A stretch of 64,000 bases of DNA from Pseudoxanthomonas sp. CF125 (GTDB lineage Bacteria; Pseudomonadota; Gammaproteobacteria; Xanthomonadales; Xanthomonadaceae): the NCBI RefSeq assembly GCF_900104085.1, contig NZ_FNLD01000001.1, positions 661,048-725,047 on the forward strand. Reading direction: 5' to 3'. The notes below the pieces were generated by a model, which saw only the letters and a program-made list of their open reading frames with translations, was not told where the DNA came from and searched no databases. The translations under genes were made by a program, and so were the position numbers. Shown piece after piece: positions 1-8,557 of this stretch (positions within the stretch are counted from its first letter, which is position 1; the number at the start of each line of letters is the position of its first letter).

Positions 1-1559
1 GCGCGGTAATCGTCCTCGGCGCCTGCCGCGCGTGCCAGATGCGCGCAGGCCCAATCGTCGTAGGCGTATTCCAGGGTGCGGCTGGCCGCTTCGCTGACCC
101 TGTCGCTGGGGATGTAGCCGAGCCGTCGGTAATAGGGCAATCCATGGAAGTCGTCGTCCATCGCGCGCTTGCGGAACAACGGCCAGGCCGCGGCGTAGTC
201 GATGCCATCGAAGCCCTTGGCGTGGGCTTCGGCCAACGCCACTGCCGAGTGGTAGCCGATCATGGTGCCGGTCTCGACGCCTTGCAGCGGCCAGATACCG
301 ACGCCGTCCGGGCATTCCGCCGCGCCGCGCACCAGGCCCTGGATCAGATGGGGAACGCGCTCGGGTTGCACCAGGGTCAGCAGCGGATGCAGCGCGCGAT
401 AGGTGTCCCATAGCGAGTAGGTGCTGTAATTGCGGCAGCCCTCGGGCAGCGCGTGCACCTGCAGATCCATGCCGCGGTAACGCCCATCCACATCGCTGAA
501 CAGCGTCGGTGCGAGCAGCGAGTGGTACAGGCCGGTGTAGAAGATGCGCCGCTGCGCGTCGTCGTCGGTATCGATGCGCACCCGCGCCAGCTCCTTCTCC
601 CAGGCAGCGACTGCCTCGGCGTGCACACGGGCGAAATCGAAGTCCTCCACTTCGGCATCGAGGTTCGCCAAGGCGTTCTCGGCGCTGACCGCGGAGATGC
701 CGACTTTGACCAGCAGCGGCGCAGCGTCGACATCGGGGAAGTGCAGGGCGGCCTTCAGCCGGGTGCCATAGATCTGGCGCACCTCTTCGGCCAGCGGCTG
801 GTCGTCGCTGTACAAGCGCGCCTGCGCGAACGGGCGCGACAGACGCATCGCGAAGAAGAGGTAGCGGCCCTTCGCCCATTGATGGACGCGACGGCCGCCA
901 GTGACGGTGCTTTCATCGACGATGCGCAACTGCGCGTCGGTGACTCGCGTCGGAGTGGAGGCGTTGTCCTGGAAGCCGTGCGACAGATCGAGCAGCAGAT
1001 GACCGGCCCGGCCCTTGGGGAAGTGATAGCGATGCAGGCCGGCGCGCGCGGTGGCGGTCAGTTCGGCATGGATGCCGGTGTCCTTCAGCAGCACCCGGTA
1101 GTAGCCAGGGGAGGCGGCCTCGTCAGCGTGGTCGAAGCGCGAGCGGTAGCCGGTTTCCGGCGAATCTGGCGGACCGGGCTGCAATCTGACCTCGCCGGTT
1201 CGCGGCACGACCAGGAAATCGAGCATGTCGCCGATGCCGGTGCCGGACAGATGGGTATGCGAGAAGCCCATGATCGAGCCGTCGGACTCGTGATAGCCGC
1301 TGCACGCATCCCAGACCGCGTTGTAGGTGTCCGGGCTGAGTTGCACCATGCCGAACGGCAGCGTGGCGCCGGGAAAGGTGTGGCCGTGGCCGCCGGTGCC
1401 GATAAAGACATCGACGTGGCGGGTCAGGTCCGCTTGCACACGGGCGTCGGCAGGCAGCGCATAGTGGCCGGCGCGGGCGAACGCGAAGCCGGACAACCCG
1501 CTGCCGCCGAACAAGGCCAGTGCTATGGCGCTCTGCAGGAATCCGCGTCGGGTTGTCAT
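1..1559 (-). CDS. GH92 alpha-mannosidase, N-terminal part (runs off left edge)
   Basis: Exo-acting, calcium-dependent alpha-mannosidase of family GH92, trimming terminal mannose from high-mannose or complex N-glycans. The frame is open from an ATG at 1559 to the window edge (519 codons). Residues 1-29 form a signal with a TRRGFLQ twin-arginine motif and a FAFA end, so Tat export to the periplasm is likely. The family hallmark is at residues 52-78 (FIGTGGHGHTFPGATLPFG, then SPDT). A second conserved stretch, YSTYSLWDTYRALHP, follows near residue 400. The catalytic acid/base region lies in the missing C-terminal half. GGAGA sits 8 bases before the ATG. It is last in an operon, 49 bp after the GH125 gene. 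Family is certain; linkage specificity cannot be read. Confidence 0.93.
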   Translation of the reverse strand, partial: MTTRRGFLQSAIALALFGGSGLSGFAFARAGHYALPADARVQADLTRHVDVFIGTGGHGHTFPGATLPFGMVQLSPDTYNAVWDACSGYHESDGSIMGFSHTHLSGTGIGDMLDFLVVPRTGEVRLQPGPPDSPETGYRSRFDHADEAASPGYYRVLLKDTGIHAELTATARAGLHRYHFPKGRAGHLLLDLSHGFQDNASTPTRVTDAQLRIVDESTVTGGRRVHQWAKGRYLFFAMRLSRPFAQARLYSDDQPLAEEVRQIYGTRLKAALHFPDVDAAPLLVKVGISAVSAENALANLDAEVEDFDFARVHAEAVAAWEKELARVRIDTDDDAQRRIFYTGLYHSLLAPTLFSDVDGRYRGMDLQVHALPEGCRNYSTYSLWDTYRALHPLLTLVQPERVPHLIQGLVRGAAECPDGVGIWPLQGVETGTMIGYHSAVALAEAHAKGFDGIDYAAAWPLFRKRAMDDDFHGLPYYRRLGYIPSDRVSEAASRTLEYAYDDWACAHLARAAGAEDDYR

Positions 1560-1608
1560 TGGGTGTTCTCCATGGTGCATTGGATATGTTCCGGTTACTG
1601 GTGTTGCG

Positions 1609-3060
1609 TCAGCCGCTCAACAAATGCGGCTTGCGTTGCGCCAGATCGACGATCAGTTCTCCAAACAGGGTGTTTGCCCACGCGAACCAATCGCGGGTGA
1701 ATTTCGCCGGATCGTCCTGATCGAAGGCCTCGTGCATGAAACCGGTATCGGCATGGGTGGTCTTGAGCCAGTGCAGACACTGGCGGATCTGCGCATCGTC
1801 GTCGCTGGCCAGTGCGTACTGCATGATCGCCATCGGCCAGATCGTGCGCAGGCCGCTATGCGGGCTGCCGACGCCCTCGGCGGCGCGGCCGCGGCAGAAG
1901 TAGGGATTGCGCTCGCTCCAGGCCAACTGGCGGGAACGTTGGAACACCGGCTCGTCGCGCTCGCAGCAGCCCAGATAGGCCAGGCTCAACAGGCCGGGCG
2001 CGTTGGCGTCGTCGATGAACAACTGGTTGCCGTAACCGTCCACCTCGTAGGCCCAGAATGACTGGCCGTCGGCGTCGCGCATCATGCCGTGCTGGCGCGT
2101 CGCCTTTTCCACTTGATCGGCGAGTGCGCGGCAATCGGAGGCGAAGTCACGATCGTGGTGGATCGTCCGGGACATCTCCGCCAACTGCCGCAGCACCGTT
2201 ACCGCGAACAGATTGGCCGGTACGAACAGCGGATACACGCAGGCGTCGTCGGACGGCCGGAACATCGAGTGGATCATGCCGTTGGGACGGGTCGGCTGGC
2301 CGTAGCCTCCCAGCACCAGAGTTTCGGTGGCAAGCGTCGAGGGCCGCTGGAATGTGTAAGGGCCACGGTCGTGCAGGCGCTGCTGCTCGCGGAAGGTGCG
2401 CAGCACGATGCGCATCGCTTCGCGCCAGCCGTCATCGAACGGCGCGGTATCGCCGGTGGCGCGCCAGTATTCGTGCGCCAACCGGATCGGATAGCACAGC
2501 GAATCGACTTCCCATTTGCGTTCCCCCACGCCGGGCTTCATCTCGGTAACGTCATCGAGCGACCACTTCAAGCGCTGGGTCGCGCCGTCGGGCAGGAAGG
2601 CGTTGGCGTAGGGGTCCAGCCGGATGCAGCGCGACTGGCGCCGGATCAAACCATGCAGCATCCGCCGCAATGTCGGGTCTTGTTTCGCCAGCGGGATATA
2701 AGGATGCACCTGTGCGGAAGAATCGCGCAGCCACATCGCTTCGATGTCGCCGGTGATGACGAAGGTATCGGGCTTGCCGTCGCGGGTGCCGGTCTGCACG
2801 GTGGTGTCGAGCGTGTTCGGATAGCAGTTCTCGAACAGCCAAGCCAGTTCTGGATCGCTTATCTGTGCCTTGATACGGGCCAGTTGGCGTTCCACCGCGG
2901 CGCTGACGAAGCGGCGTTCGCCCTTCGGCGGCCGCCTGCTCACAAAGGCGCCGCCTTTCGCAGCAGGCGTGGCCGCGGCGAAGGCGGGCAGCGCACCGGC
3001 CAGCAGGCTCGCGCTGGCGCCAGCGCCGAGGAACTGGAGGATGTCGCGGCGGGTGGGCAT
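1609..3060 (-). CDS. GH125 exo-alpha-1,6-mannosidase
   Basis: Inverting exo-alpha-1,6-mannosidase (family GH125), expected to remove the alpha-1,6 arm mannose of N-glycans. It has 483 residues, the normal size for the family. The N-terminus MPTRRDILQFLGAG followed by an ALPAFA end is a twin-arginine signal, so the enzyme is probably exported folded, like the adjacent GH92. The family motif GDIEAMWLRDSSAQVHPY is at residues 104-121. The C-terminal MHEAFDQDDP...TRDWFAWAN block carries the glutamate that the family uses as general base. AGGAGA lies 8 bases before the ATG. Order in the operon is GH3, this gene, GH92; a hairpin repeat at 3103-3132 separates it from GH3. Confidence 0.93.
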   Translation of the reverse strand: MPTRRDILQFLGAGASASLLAGALPAFAAATPAAKGGAFVSRRPPKGERRFVSAAVERQLARIKAQISDPELAWLFENCYPNTLDTTVQTGTRDGKPDTFVITGDIEAMWLRDSSAQVHPYIPLAKQDPTLRRMLHGLIRRQSRCIRLDPYANAFLPDGATQRLKWSLDDVTEMKPGVGERKWEVDSLCYPIRLAHEYWRATGDTAPFDDGWREAMRIVLRTFREQQRLHDRGPYTFQRPSTLATETLVLGGYGQPTRPNGMIHSMFRPSDDACVYPLFVPANLFAVTVLRQLAEMSRTIHHDRDFASDCRALADQVEKATRQHGMMRDADGQSFWAYEVDGYGNQLFIDDANAPGLLSLAYLGCCERDEPVFQRSRQLAWSERNPYFCRGRAAEGVGSPHSGLRTIWPMAIMQYALASDDDAQIRQCLHWLKTTHADTGFMHEAFDQDDPAKFTRDWFAWANTLFGELIVDLAQRKPHLLSG

Positions 3061-3102
3061 GTCGGAATCTCCTGTTCTGTCGTGTTGCTGTGCGCTTCTA
3101 TT

Positions 3103-3132
3103 TTGTAGAGCCGGGCAAGCTAGGCTCTACAA
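3103..3132. repeat. GTAG-type REP hairpin between GH3 and GH125
   Basis: Perfect 10-bp inverted repeat TTGTAGAGCC / GGCTCTACAA around a 10-base loop. It begins with the GTAG tetranucleotide typical of REP elements mobilised by RAYT transposases, common in Xanthomonas and Stenotrophomonas. It lies between two genes of one operon with no T-tract, so it may protect or process the mRNA rather than terminate it. Confidence 0.75.
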
Positions 3133-3143
3133 GAGGATGCTGT

Positions 3144-5870
3144 TCACTTGGGTAGCGGCATCCGGCCCTGGATCGAAAACGCCGCTTCGCCACCCGGTGC
3201 GCCGGTGCCGGGCTGGCCGCCGCCGACGAATACGCGGTAGTCGCCGGCCTCGACCGCGCGTTGGCCGGCGCTATCGACGTCGCTGAGCTTGCGTGCGTCC
3301 AATTCGAAGCTCACTTCACGCGATTCGCCCGGTTGCAGCGTCACCCGTTTGAAGCCGACCAGGCTGCGGATCGGCGATTGAAGCCGTTGCGGCGGTTCTG
3401 AATGGACACGCTCGAGATAGATCTGCACCACCTCGTCGCCAGTGCGCTCGCCGCTGTTTCGCACCCGCACGCTTGCGCGCAGCGGCTCGCCAGCCTTCAG
3501 TGTCGGCGTCGACAGCCGAGGCGCGTCGTAGGCGAAGGTGGCGTAGCTCAAACCGTGGCCGAAGGGATATAGCGGCGTGCCGGTGAAATAGCGGTACGTG
3601 CGGCCCTTCATGTCATAGCTGACATAGGCCGGCAGATCCTTGGTCGAGCGGTAGAAGGTCACCGGCAACCGGCCGCCGGGATTGAAATCGCCGGCCAGCA
3701 CCTGCGCGATGGCGGTGCCGCCGGATTGGCCGGGATACCACGCGGCGAGAATCGCGTCGGCGTGTTGCTGCGCCCAGTTCAGCGCCACCGCGCTGCCGCT
3801 CATCAAGACCACGATCAGCGGCTTACCGTCGGCCTTTGCGCGTTCCAGCAGCGTCTGCTGCATCGCTGGAAGAGCGATCGCATTGCGGTCGCCGCCGTCG
3901 AATCCGAGCACGTCGACCTTCAGTTCCTCGCCCTCCACATCCGGCGACAGGCCGACAAAAGCCACCACCGCATCGGCCTGCGCCACGATGCGTTCGGCCT
4001 CGGCCAGTTGCGCCTCCGCCGGTGCCAGCCATTCCAGGCGCAATCCTTGATCCTCGCCCTGGTGTTCGATCTCCAGCCGGATGCGCCGCGGCTGCGCGTC
4101 TTCGAAATGCAGTTGCGCTTCGACGTTGCGGCCATCGGCGTTGTGCATGCCGGCGGCGATGCGCTTGTCTTCGGCGTTGCCGGCGATCACCAGCTTGTCG
4201 TCCACGTACAGGCGCACAGGGTCGTGCCGGGTGCAGGCGAAACAGCGCGCCACGCGTACCGCCAAGGTGTAGTCGCCGGGGCCGGGCGGCAGCAGCTCTC
4301 CGGTCCAGCGCACCGAATAGCGATCCTTGTCCACGCCGGGAGCAGGCGCCACCTGGTCCCAGTTGAAACTCACCACACGATCCTGGCGTACCACCCGTGG
4401 TTTGCCGGCCAAGTCGGGATTGTCGAAGTACTCGCCCTTCAGGCCCGCTTTTCCGTCGTTGCGCAATGCGGTTTCCGGAATCATCACCGGCACTCCGGCC
4501 GATAGCGGCGCGCCTTGGGCATAGCTCACGCGCTGCTGACCGAAGCGTTGTCGCAACCCCATCAAAGGCGTCACCGGATCGACCGAAGTGCCTTGGTAGT
4601 TGGCTTCCAGCGCGGCGAGGGCGTCGGCATTGGGACCGATCACCGCCAACCGGGTTTCTGGCTTCAACGGCAAAATCGCGTTCCGGTTCTTCAGCAGCAC
4701 CAGCGACTGCAGCGCCGCCTCCAGTGCCAGCTTGCGGTTGGCTGGCGTGCCGATATCGTCGGCGCCCAGCCGTGCGTAAGGATCCCGTCGCGGTCGTTCC
4801 AATTCGCCCAAGCGGTAGCGTGCGGCGAACAGGCGTACCAGCGACTGGTCCAGCTGCGCCTCGTTGGCTTCGCCACGATCCAGCGCCTGGCCCAGCGTGC
4901 GATAGGTATTGCCGCAGTTGAGATCGTGCCCGGCCTTCAAGGCGGCAGCGGCCGAGCCGGCTTCGTCGGCGCGAAAGTAGTGGAACCAGGTCATGTCGTA
5001 CAGCGCATCGCAGTCGGACACCACGAAGCCCTTGAACCCCCAGTCCTTGCGCAAGCGGCCATTGATTAGCCAGTCGGCGGCGCAGGCGGGCGTACCGTGC
5101 AGCGAGTTGTAGGCGCACATCACCGCGCCGGCGCCGCCTTCGACCAGCGCAGCGCGGAACGCGGGCAGATAGGTGGCCTCCAGGTCGTGCGGCGAGACAT
5201 CCACGTCGAAGCCGTGGCGGCCGGGTTCCGGACCGCTATGCACGGCCAGGTGCTTGGGCGTGGCGATCGTGCGCGGGTGCTGCGGGTCGTCGCCCTGCAG
5301 GCCGCGAATGAAGCCGACCGCCAGTTGTCCGGTGAGGTAGGGATCCTCGCCGTAGGTCTCCATGCCGCGGCCCCAGCGTGGGTCACGGAAGATATTGATG
5401 TTCGGCGACCAGATGGTCAGGCCTTCGTAACGCTTATGGCCGTTGCCAGGGCCGCCGGCGATGTTGAACTTGGCGCGCGCTTCGGTGGAGGTCACGGTGC
5501 CGACTTGCTCGAGCAGCCTGGTGTTCCAAGTCGCCGCCAGCCCGATCGCTTGCGGGAATACCGTGGCGTGGCCGCTGCGGGCGACACCATGCAGGCCTTC
5601 GTTCCACCATTCGTAGGCCGGCACGCGCAAACGCGGAATCGCCGGAGCGGCGTTCATCGTCTGGGCGATTTTTTCCTCGCGCGTCATCTTCGCCACTAGT
5701 GCGGCCGCGCGGTCCTCGGCTTCGTCGGCGCGGAGGGGAGCGGATGCCATGGCAAGCAGGGCGGCCAGCATCGTCACCCCTGCGCAGGTTGGGAGCCAGT
5801 GCCTTTTGTTCTTCCCGAGCCCGAAGTCGTTGGGTCCCCGCCTGCGCGGGGATGACGAATTACTCGTCAT
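3144..5870 (-). CDS. GH3 beta-glycosidase (probable beta-1,2-xylosidase of the N-glycan set) with PA14 domain
   Basis: Secreted family GH3 beta-glycosidase, 908 residues from the first ATG. The N-terminal barrel includes EWWNEGLHGVAR and the nucleophile motif GFVVSDCDAL (Asp286). A PA14 domain occupies about 470-610, followed by the second GH3 lobe and a fibronectin III-like C-terminus. This layout is that of xylosidase/arabinosidase-type GH3. The position in an N-glycan set suggests the core beta-1,2-xylose as substrate; this is inference. The ATG at 5870 overlaps the TGA of the GH2 gene (ATGA). Residues 8-33 are encoded by an extragenic repeat (5773-5862). An ATG at 5771 gives MLAALLAMASAPLRA, a signal sequence lacking its own basic end. 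Confidence 0.92.
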   Translation of the reverse strand: MTSNSSSPRRRGPNDFGLGKNKRHWLPTCAGVTMLAALLAMASAPLRADEAEDRAAALVAKMTREEKIAQTMNAAPAIPRLRVPAYEWWNEGLHGVARSGHATVFPQAIGLAATWNTRLLEQVGTVTSTEARAKFNIAGGPGNGHKRYEGLTIWSPNINIFRDPRWGRGMETYGEDPYLTGQLAVGFIRGLQGDDPQHPRTIATPKHLAVHSGPEPGRHGFDVDVSPHDLEATYLPAFRAALVEGGAGAVMCAYNSLHGTPACAADWLINGRLRKDWGFKGFVVSDCDALYDMTWFHYFRADEAGSAAAALKAGHDLNCGNTYRTLGQALDRGEANEAQLDQSLVRLFAARYRLGELERPRRDPYARLGADDIGTPANRKLALEAALQSLVLLKNRNAILPLKPETRLAVIGPNADALAALEANYQGTSVDPVTPLMGLRQRFGQQRVSYAQGAPLSAGVPVMIPETALRNDGKAGLKGEYFDNPDLAGKPRVVRQDRVVSFNWDQVAPAPGVDKDRYSVRWTGELLPPGPGDYTLAVRVARCFACTRHDPVRLYVDDKLVIAGNAEDKRIAAGMHNADGRNVEAQLHFEDAQPRRIRLEIEHQGEDQGLRLEWLAPAEAQLAEAERIVAQADAVVAFVGLSPDVEGEELKVDVLGFDGGDRNAIALPAMQQTLLERAKADGKPLIVVLMSGSAVALNWAQQHADAILAAWYPGQSGGTAIAQVLAGDFNPGGRLPVTFYRSTKDLPAYVSYDMKGRTYRYFTGTPLYPFGHGLSYATFAYDAPRLSTPTLKAGEPLRASVRVRNSGERTGDEVVQIYLERVHSEPPQRLQSPIRSLVGFKRVTLQPGESREVSFELDARKLSDVDSAGQRAVEAGDYRVFVGGGQPGTGAPGGEAAFSIQGRMPLPK
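5773..5862. repeat. CGTCATCCC-type extragenic repeat lying inside the start of the GH3 gene
   Basis: Imperfect long inverted repeat. One end (minus strand) reads GTCATCCCCGCGCAGG and the other CCTGCGCAGGGGTGAC, around a central segment. It is the widespread proteobacterial repeat whose translation gives SPRRRGP...TCAGVT. Here it is in frame with GH3, so it codes for about 26 residues before the hydrophobic signal segment. A single-hairpin relative is at 39136-39167. Confidence 0.8.
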
Positions 5871-8545
5871 TTCGCCTCCGCAGGTTCAGCCGGCGCACCA
5901 GCGAGCGTCGCGGCGAGGTCGCGGATCTGCAGCGACGCCTGCAGCGTTTCCAATGTCGAGGCGCTGCGTACATGCACCGTCAGCGCTTCGCCCGGCAGCA
6001 AATCGAAAGCGTTATCCGAGACATGCACGTCCTGATCGCCGAACGACAGCCAGACATCACGCGCCAACCCGTCGCTGGACAAGGTCAGCGCGAAGCCATC
6101 GCCGTCGGCCTTCCATTCGCTGCGGACCTGTGCGGCAGGCAGCGCGAGATGCCTGGCGGCATCGAAGAACACCAGTTGGCGCGACAGTACGCGCTCGCCA
6201 TCGAGCAGTTCGAACACCGCAAAGCTCCGTTTGCGATCGGCGCGGCCGAGCAGATGCGCATCGCTGAACTGGCCGATGCGGGTGCTGCTCAGTGGCGGCA
6301 GCGTCGCTGTCTTCTCGCGGCGGCTCAGTTCCTTCCCGTCGAAATCCATTACGCGCAGCCGCCAGCGCGCGGCGAGCGGTGCGGTGCGGTCGGAAACCAG
6401 AGAAAGCGTCGTCTTGCCGTCCTTGCGCAGCGCGGCAGCCAGCTCCGGTGCGTAGAAGCGGCGGGCATGGTAGTTCAACGCTTTCCAGCGTCCGTAGTAG
6501 TCCACACTGGACCACGATGCGCCCGGCCACACGTCATTGAGTTGCCAGTAAAGCGAACCCATCGTCCGCGGACGCGATGCTCGCAGGTACGAGGCGGCCA
6601 AGCCGATGCCCTCGGCCTGCATCAGCTGGCTCAGATAGACGAAGCTTTCGAAGTCCTTCGGTTCGCCGAACTCGCGGCGGATGTAAAGGAGCAGGCGCTG
6701 GTTGCCGTTGCCGCTGTCGAACTTCTGGTGCGCGCGCATCACCGGCGATTCCGGATCCATGTCCTGCTTGCCGGCGAAGGCGCGGATAGTGCGCATGTCA
6801 GGGAACGATTGCAGGCCGTACTCGGACAGGAAGCGGGTTTCGACATCCAGGTAGGCCTCGGCCGGTTTGGCTTCGCCGCCCCAGACCTGCCAGTAGTGCA
6901 TGTCGCCGTCGTCGCTTACGTCCGCGGCGCCATCGAAATCGGTACCGGGCGAAGTCGCCCAGTACGGCACGTCCGGATCGTGCACGGCGACCACTTCGCG
7001 GAACACGGTACCGAACAGCGTGGTCATGCCGCGCTCGATGCGGCTACGTTCCTCGGGATCGATCGATTGCTTGAACTTGACCCGGTCGCCCCAGTGGTCC
7101 CAACCGGTCTGCACCTCGTTATTGCCGCACCACATCACGATGCTGGGATGATCGCGCAGTCGTTTGACCTGTTCGATCGCCTCCTGCCGGGTGTTCTCGC
7201 GGAACTCCACGTCGTAGGGCGGGATACCGCCTCCGAACATGAAATCCTGCCAGATCATGATGCCCAGTTCGTCGGCGAGCTCGTAGAAGCGGTCGTCCTG
7301 GTAGTGGCCGCCGCCCCACATGCGCAGCATGTTCATGTTGGCCTCGCGTGCATCGAGCAGCGTACGGCGCATGCGTGTCTCATCGACGCGGGTAGGGAAG
7401 CTGTCCAGCGGGATCAGATTGGCGCCCTTGGCGAAGATCGGGATTCCGTTGATCACGAACTCCATGCTCTTGCCCCACTGGTCCTTTTCGCGGCGCAGCT
7501 CGACGGTGCGCAAGCCGGTCGTGCGCTGGACCGCATGCAGGTCGCCACCGGGGTCGCGCAGCGTTGCGGCGAAGGTATAGCGATCCTGGGCGCCATAGCC
7601 GAAGGGGAACCAACGCTTGGGATCGGCGATACGCAACGGCAAGTCGATGCGGTTGTGTCCGCGATCGACCACCGCATCGCGCTCGATCCGCGCCACCGTG
7701 GCGCCGTCCGGGCCACGCACTTCCAGTACGACCTGCACCGGCCCGCTGGCGTTGGCCTCCAATTCGATCTGCGCTTCAAGCTGCGCCGCCTGCGCGTCCA
7801 CCCGCTGTTGGGCGATGTGCAGACTTTCCACGCGCACTGCGTCCCAGACTTCCAGACGCACGTTCTTCCAGATGCCGGCAGTGACGATACGCGGGCCCCA
7901 ATCCCAGCCAAAATGGTAAGGCGCCTTGCGCACATAAGTTGAGCTCAGCCGCGCCTTCGGTTCGTCGCCAAAGGCAGAGTCGTAGCCGCCGGGCAGGGCA
8001 TACGGCTGTTGCGCCAGCCACGGCTGGATCTTCTTGATCGGCGAGAGCAAGGTCACTTCAAGTACGTTCTCGCCGCGCTTGAGCAGCGGCCTGGCATCCA
8101 CGCGCCAGCGCCGGAACATGTTGTCCGCGTCCAGTAATGGCTTGCCGTTGAGGCGGACTTCGGCCAGCGTGTCCAGTCCGTCGAACACCAGTTCGACGTG
8201 TCCGCGCTTCAATGTCGCCGCATCGACGTTGAAACGGCTGCGGTATTGCCAGTCGCTCAGGCCGACCCATTGGATCGCGCCTTCATTGCTGCCCACGAAC
8301 GGATCGGGCACCACCCCGGCGGCGATCAGATCGGTTTGCACCGTGCCTGGTACCCGCGCCGGCAGCCATACTGCGGCTTGCGGATGTTCCTTCGTTAACG
8401 CCTGTCCCGGCACCAGCCGGATCTGCCAACCCTCGTCGAGATTCAGCGAAGTGGGCGGCGCGGCCCAAGCCGGCATCGCCAGGGCCAGGCACAGCAACGC
8501 GAGCAGGTACGACAGACGGCGAAAACGAGGGTGTAGCGGAAACAT
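5867..8545 (-). CDS. GH2 exo-beta-mannosidase
   Basis: Retaining beta-mannosidase of family GH2, cleaving Man-beta-1,4-GlcNAc (or mannan ends) in the periplasm or outside. It has 892 residues. Residues 1-29 are a Sec signal (FRRLSYLLALLCLALAMPAWA). A jelly-roll domain, Ig-like domain and barrel follow. The acid/base is in MWCGNNEVQTGWDHW (Glu about 476) and the nucleophile in FLSEYGLQSFP (Glu about 575). The WCGNNE form fits beta-mannosidases rather than beta-galactosidases. AAGGAG lies 8 bases before the ATG. It is 12 bp after the GH20 gene and overlaps the GH3 start by four bases, so the enzymes are probably translated together. Confidence 0.94.
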   Translation of the reverse strand: MFPLHPRFRRLSYLLALLCLALAMPAWAAPPTSLNLDEGWQIRLVPGQALTKEHPQAAVWLPARVPGTVQTDLIAAGVVPDPFVGSNEGAIQWVGLSDWQYRSRFNVDAATLKRGHVELVFDGLDTLAEVRLNGKPLLDADNMFRRWRVDARPLLKRGENVLEVTLLSPIKKIQPWLAQQPYALPGGYDSAFGDEPKARLSSTYVRKAPYHFGWDWGPRIVTAGIWKNVRLEVWDAVRVESLHIAQQRVDAQAAQLEAQIELEANASGPVQVVLEVRGPDGATVARIERDAVVDRGHNRIDLPLRIADPKRWFPFGYGAQDRYTFAATLRDPGGDLHAVQRTTGLRTVELRREKDQWGKSMEFVINGIPIFAKGANLIPLDSFPTRVDETRMRRTLLDAREANMNMLRMWGGGHYQDDRFYELADELGIMIWQDFMFGGGIPPYDVEFRENTRQEAIEQVKRLRDHPSIVMWCGNNEVQTGWDHWGDRVKFKQSIDPEERSRIERGMTTLFGTVFREVVAVHDPDVPYWATSPGTDFDGAADVSDDGDMHYWQVWGGEAKPAEAYLDVETRFLSEYGLQSFPDMRTIRAFAGKQDMDPESPVMRAHQKFDSGNGNQRLLLYIRREFGEPKDFESFVYLSQLMQAEGIGLAASYLRASRPRTMGSLYWQLNDVWPGASWSSVDYYGRWKALNYHARRFYAPELAAALRKDGKTTLSLVSDRTAPLAARWRLRVMDFDGKELSRREKTATLPPLSSTRIGQFSDAHLLGRADRKRSFAVFELLDGERVLSRQLVFFDAARHLALPAAQVRSEWKADGDGFALTLSSDGLARDVWLSFGDQDVHVSDNAFDLLPGEALTVHVRSASTLETLQASLQIRDLAATLAGAPAEPAEAK

Positions 8546-8557
8546 GCGGAGCTCCTT

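Noticed and set aside
5867-5870. Possibility that the GH3 frame extension is only an assembly or annotation artefact
   Set aside because: The ATGA junction and the in-frame repeat are both present and readable, so the longer frame is kept with the 5771 start as an alternative.
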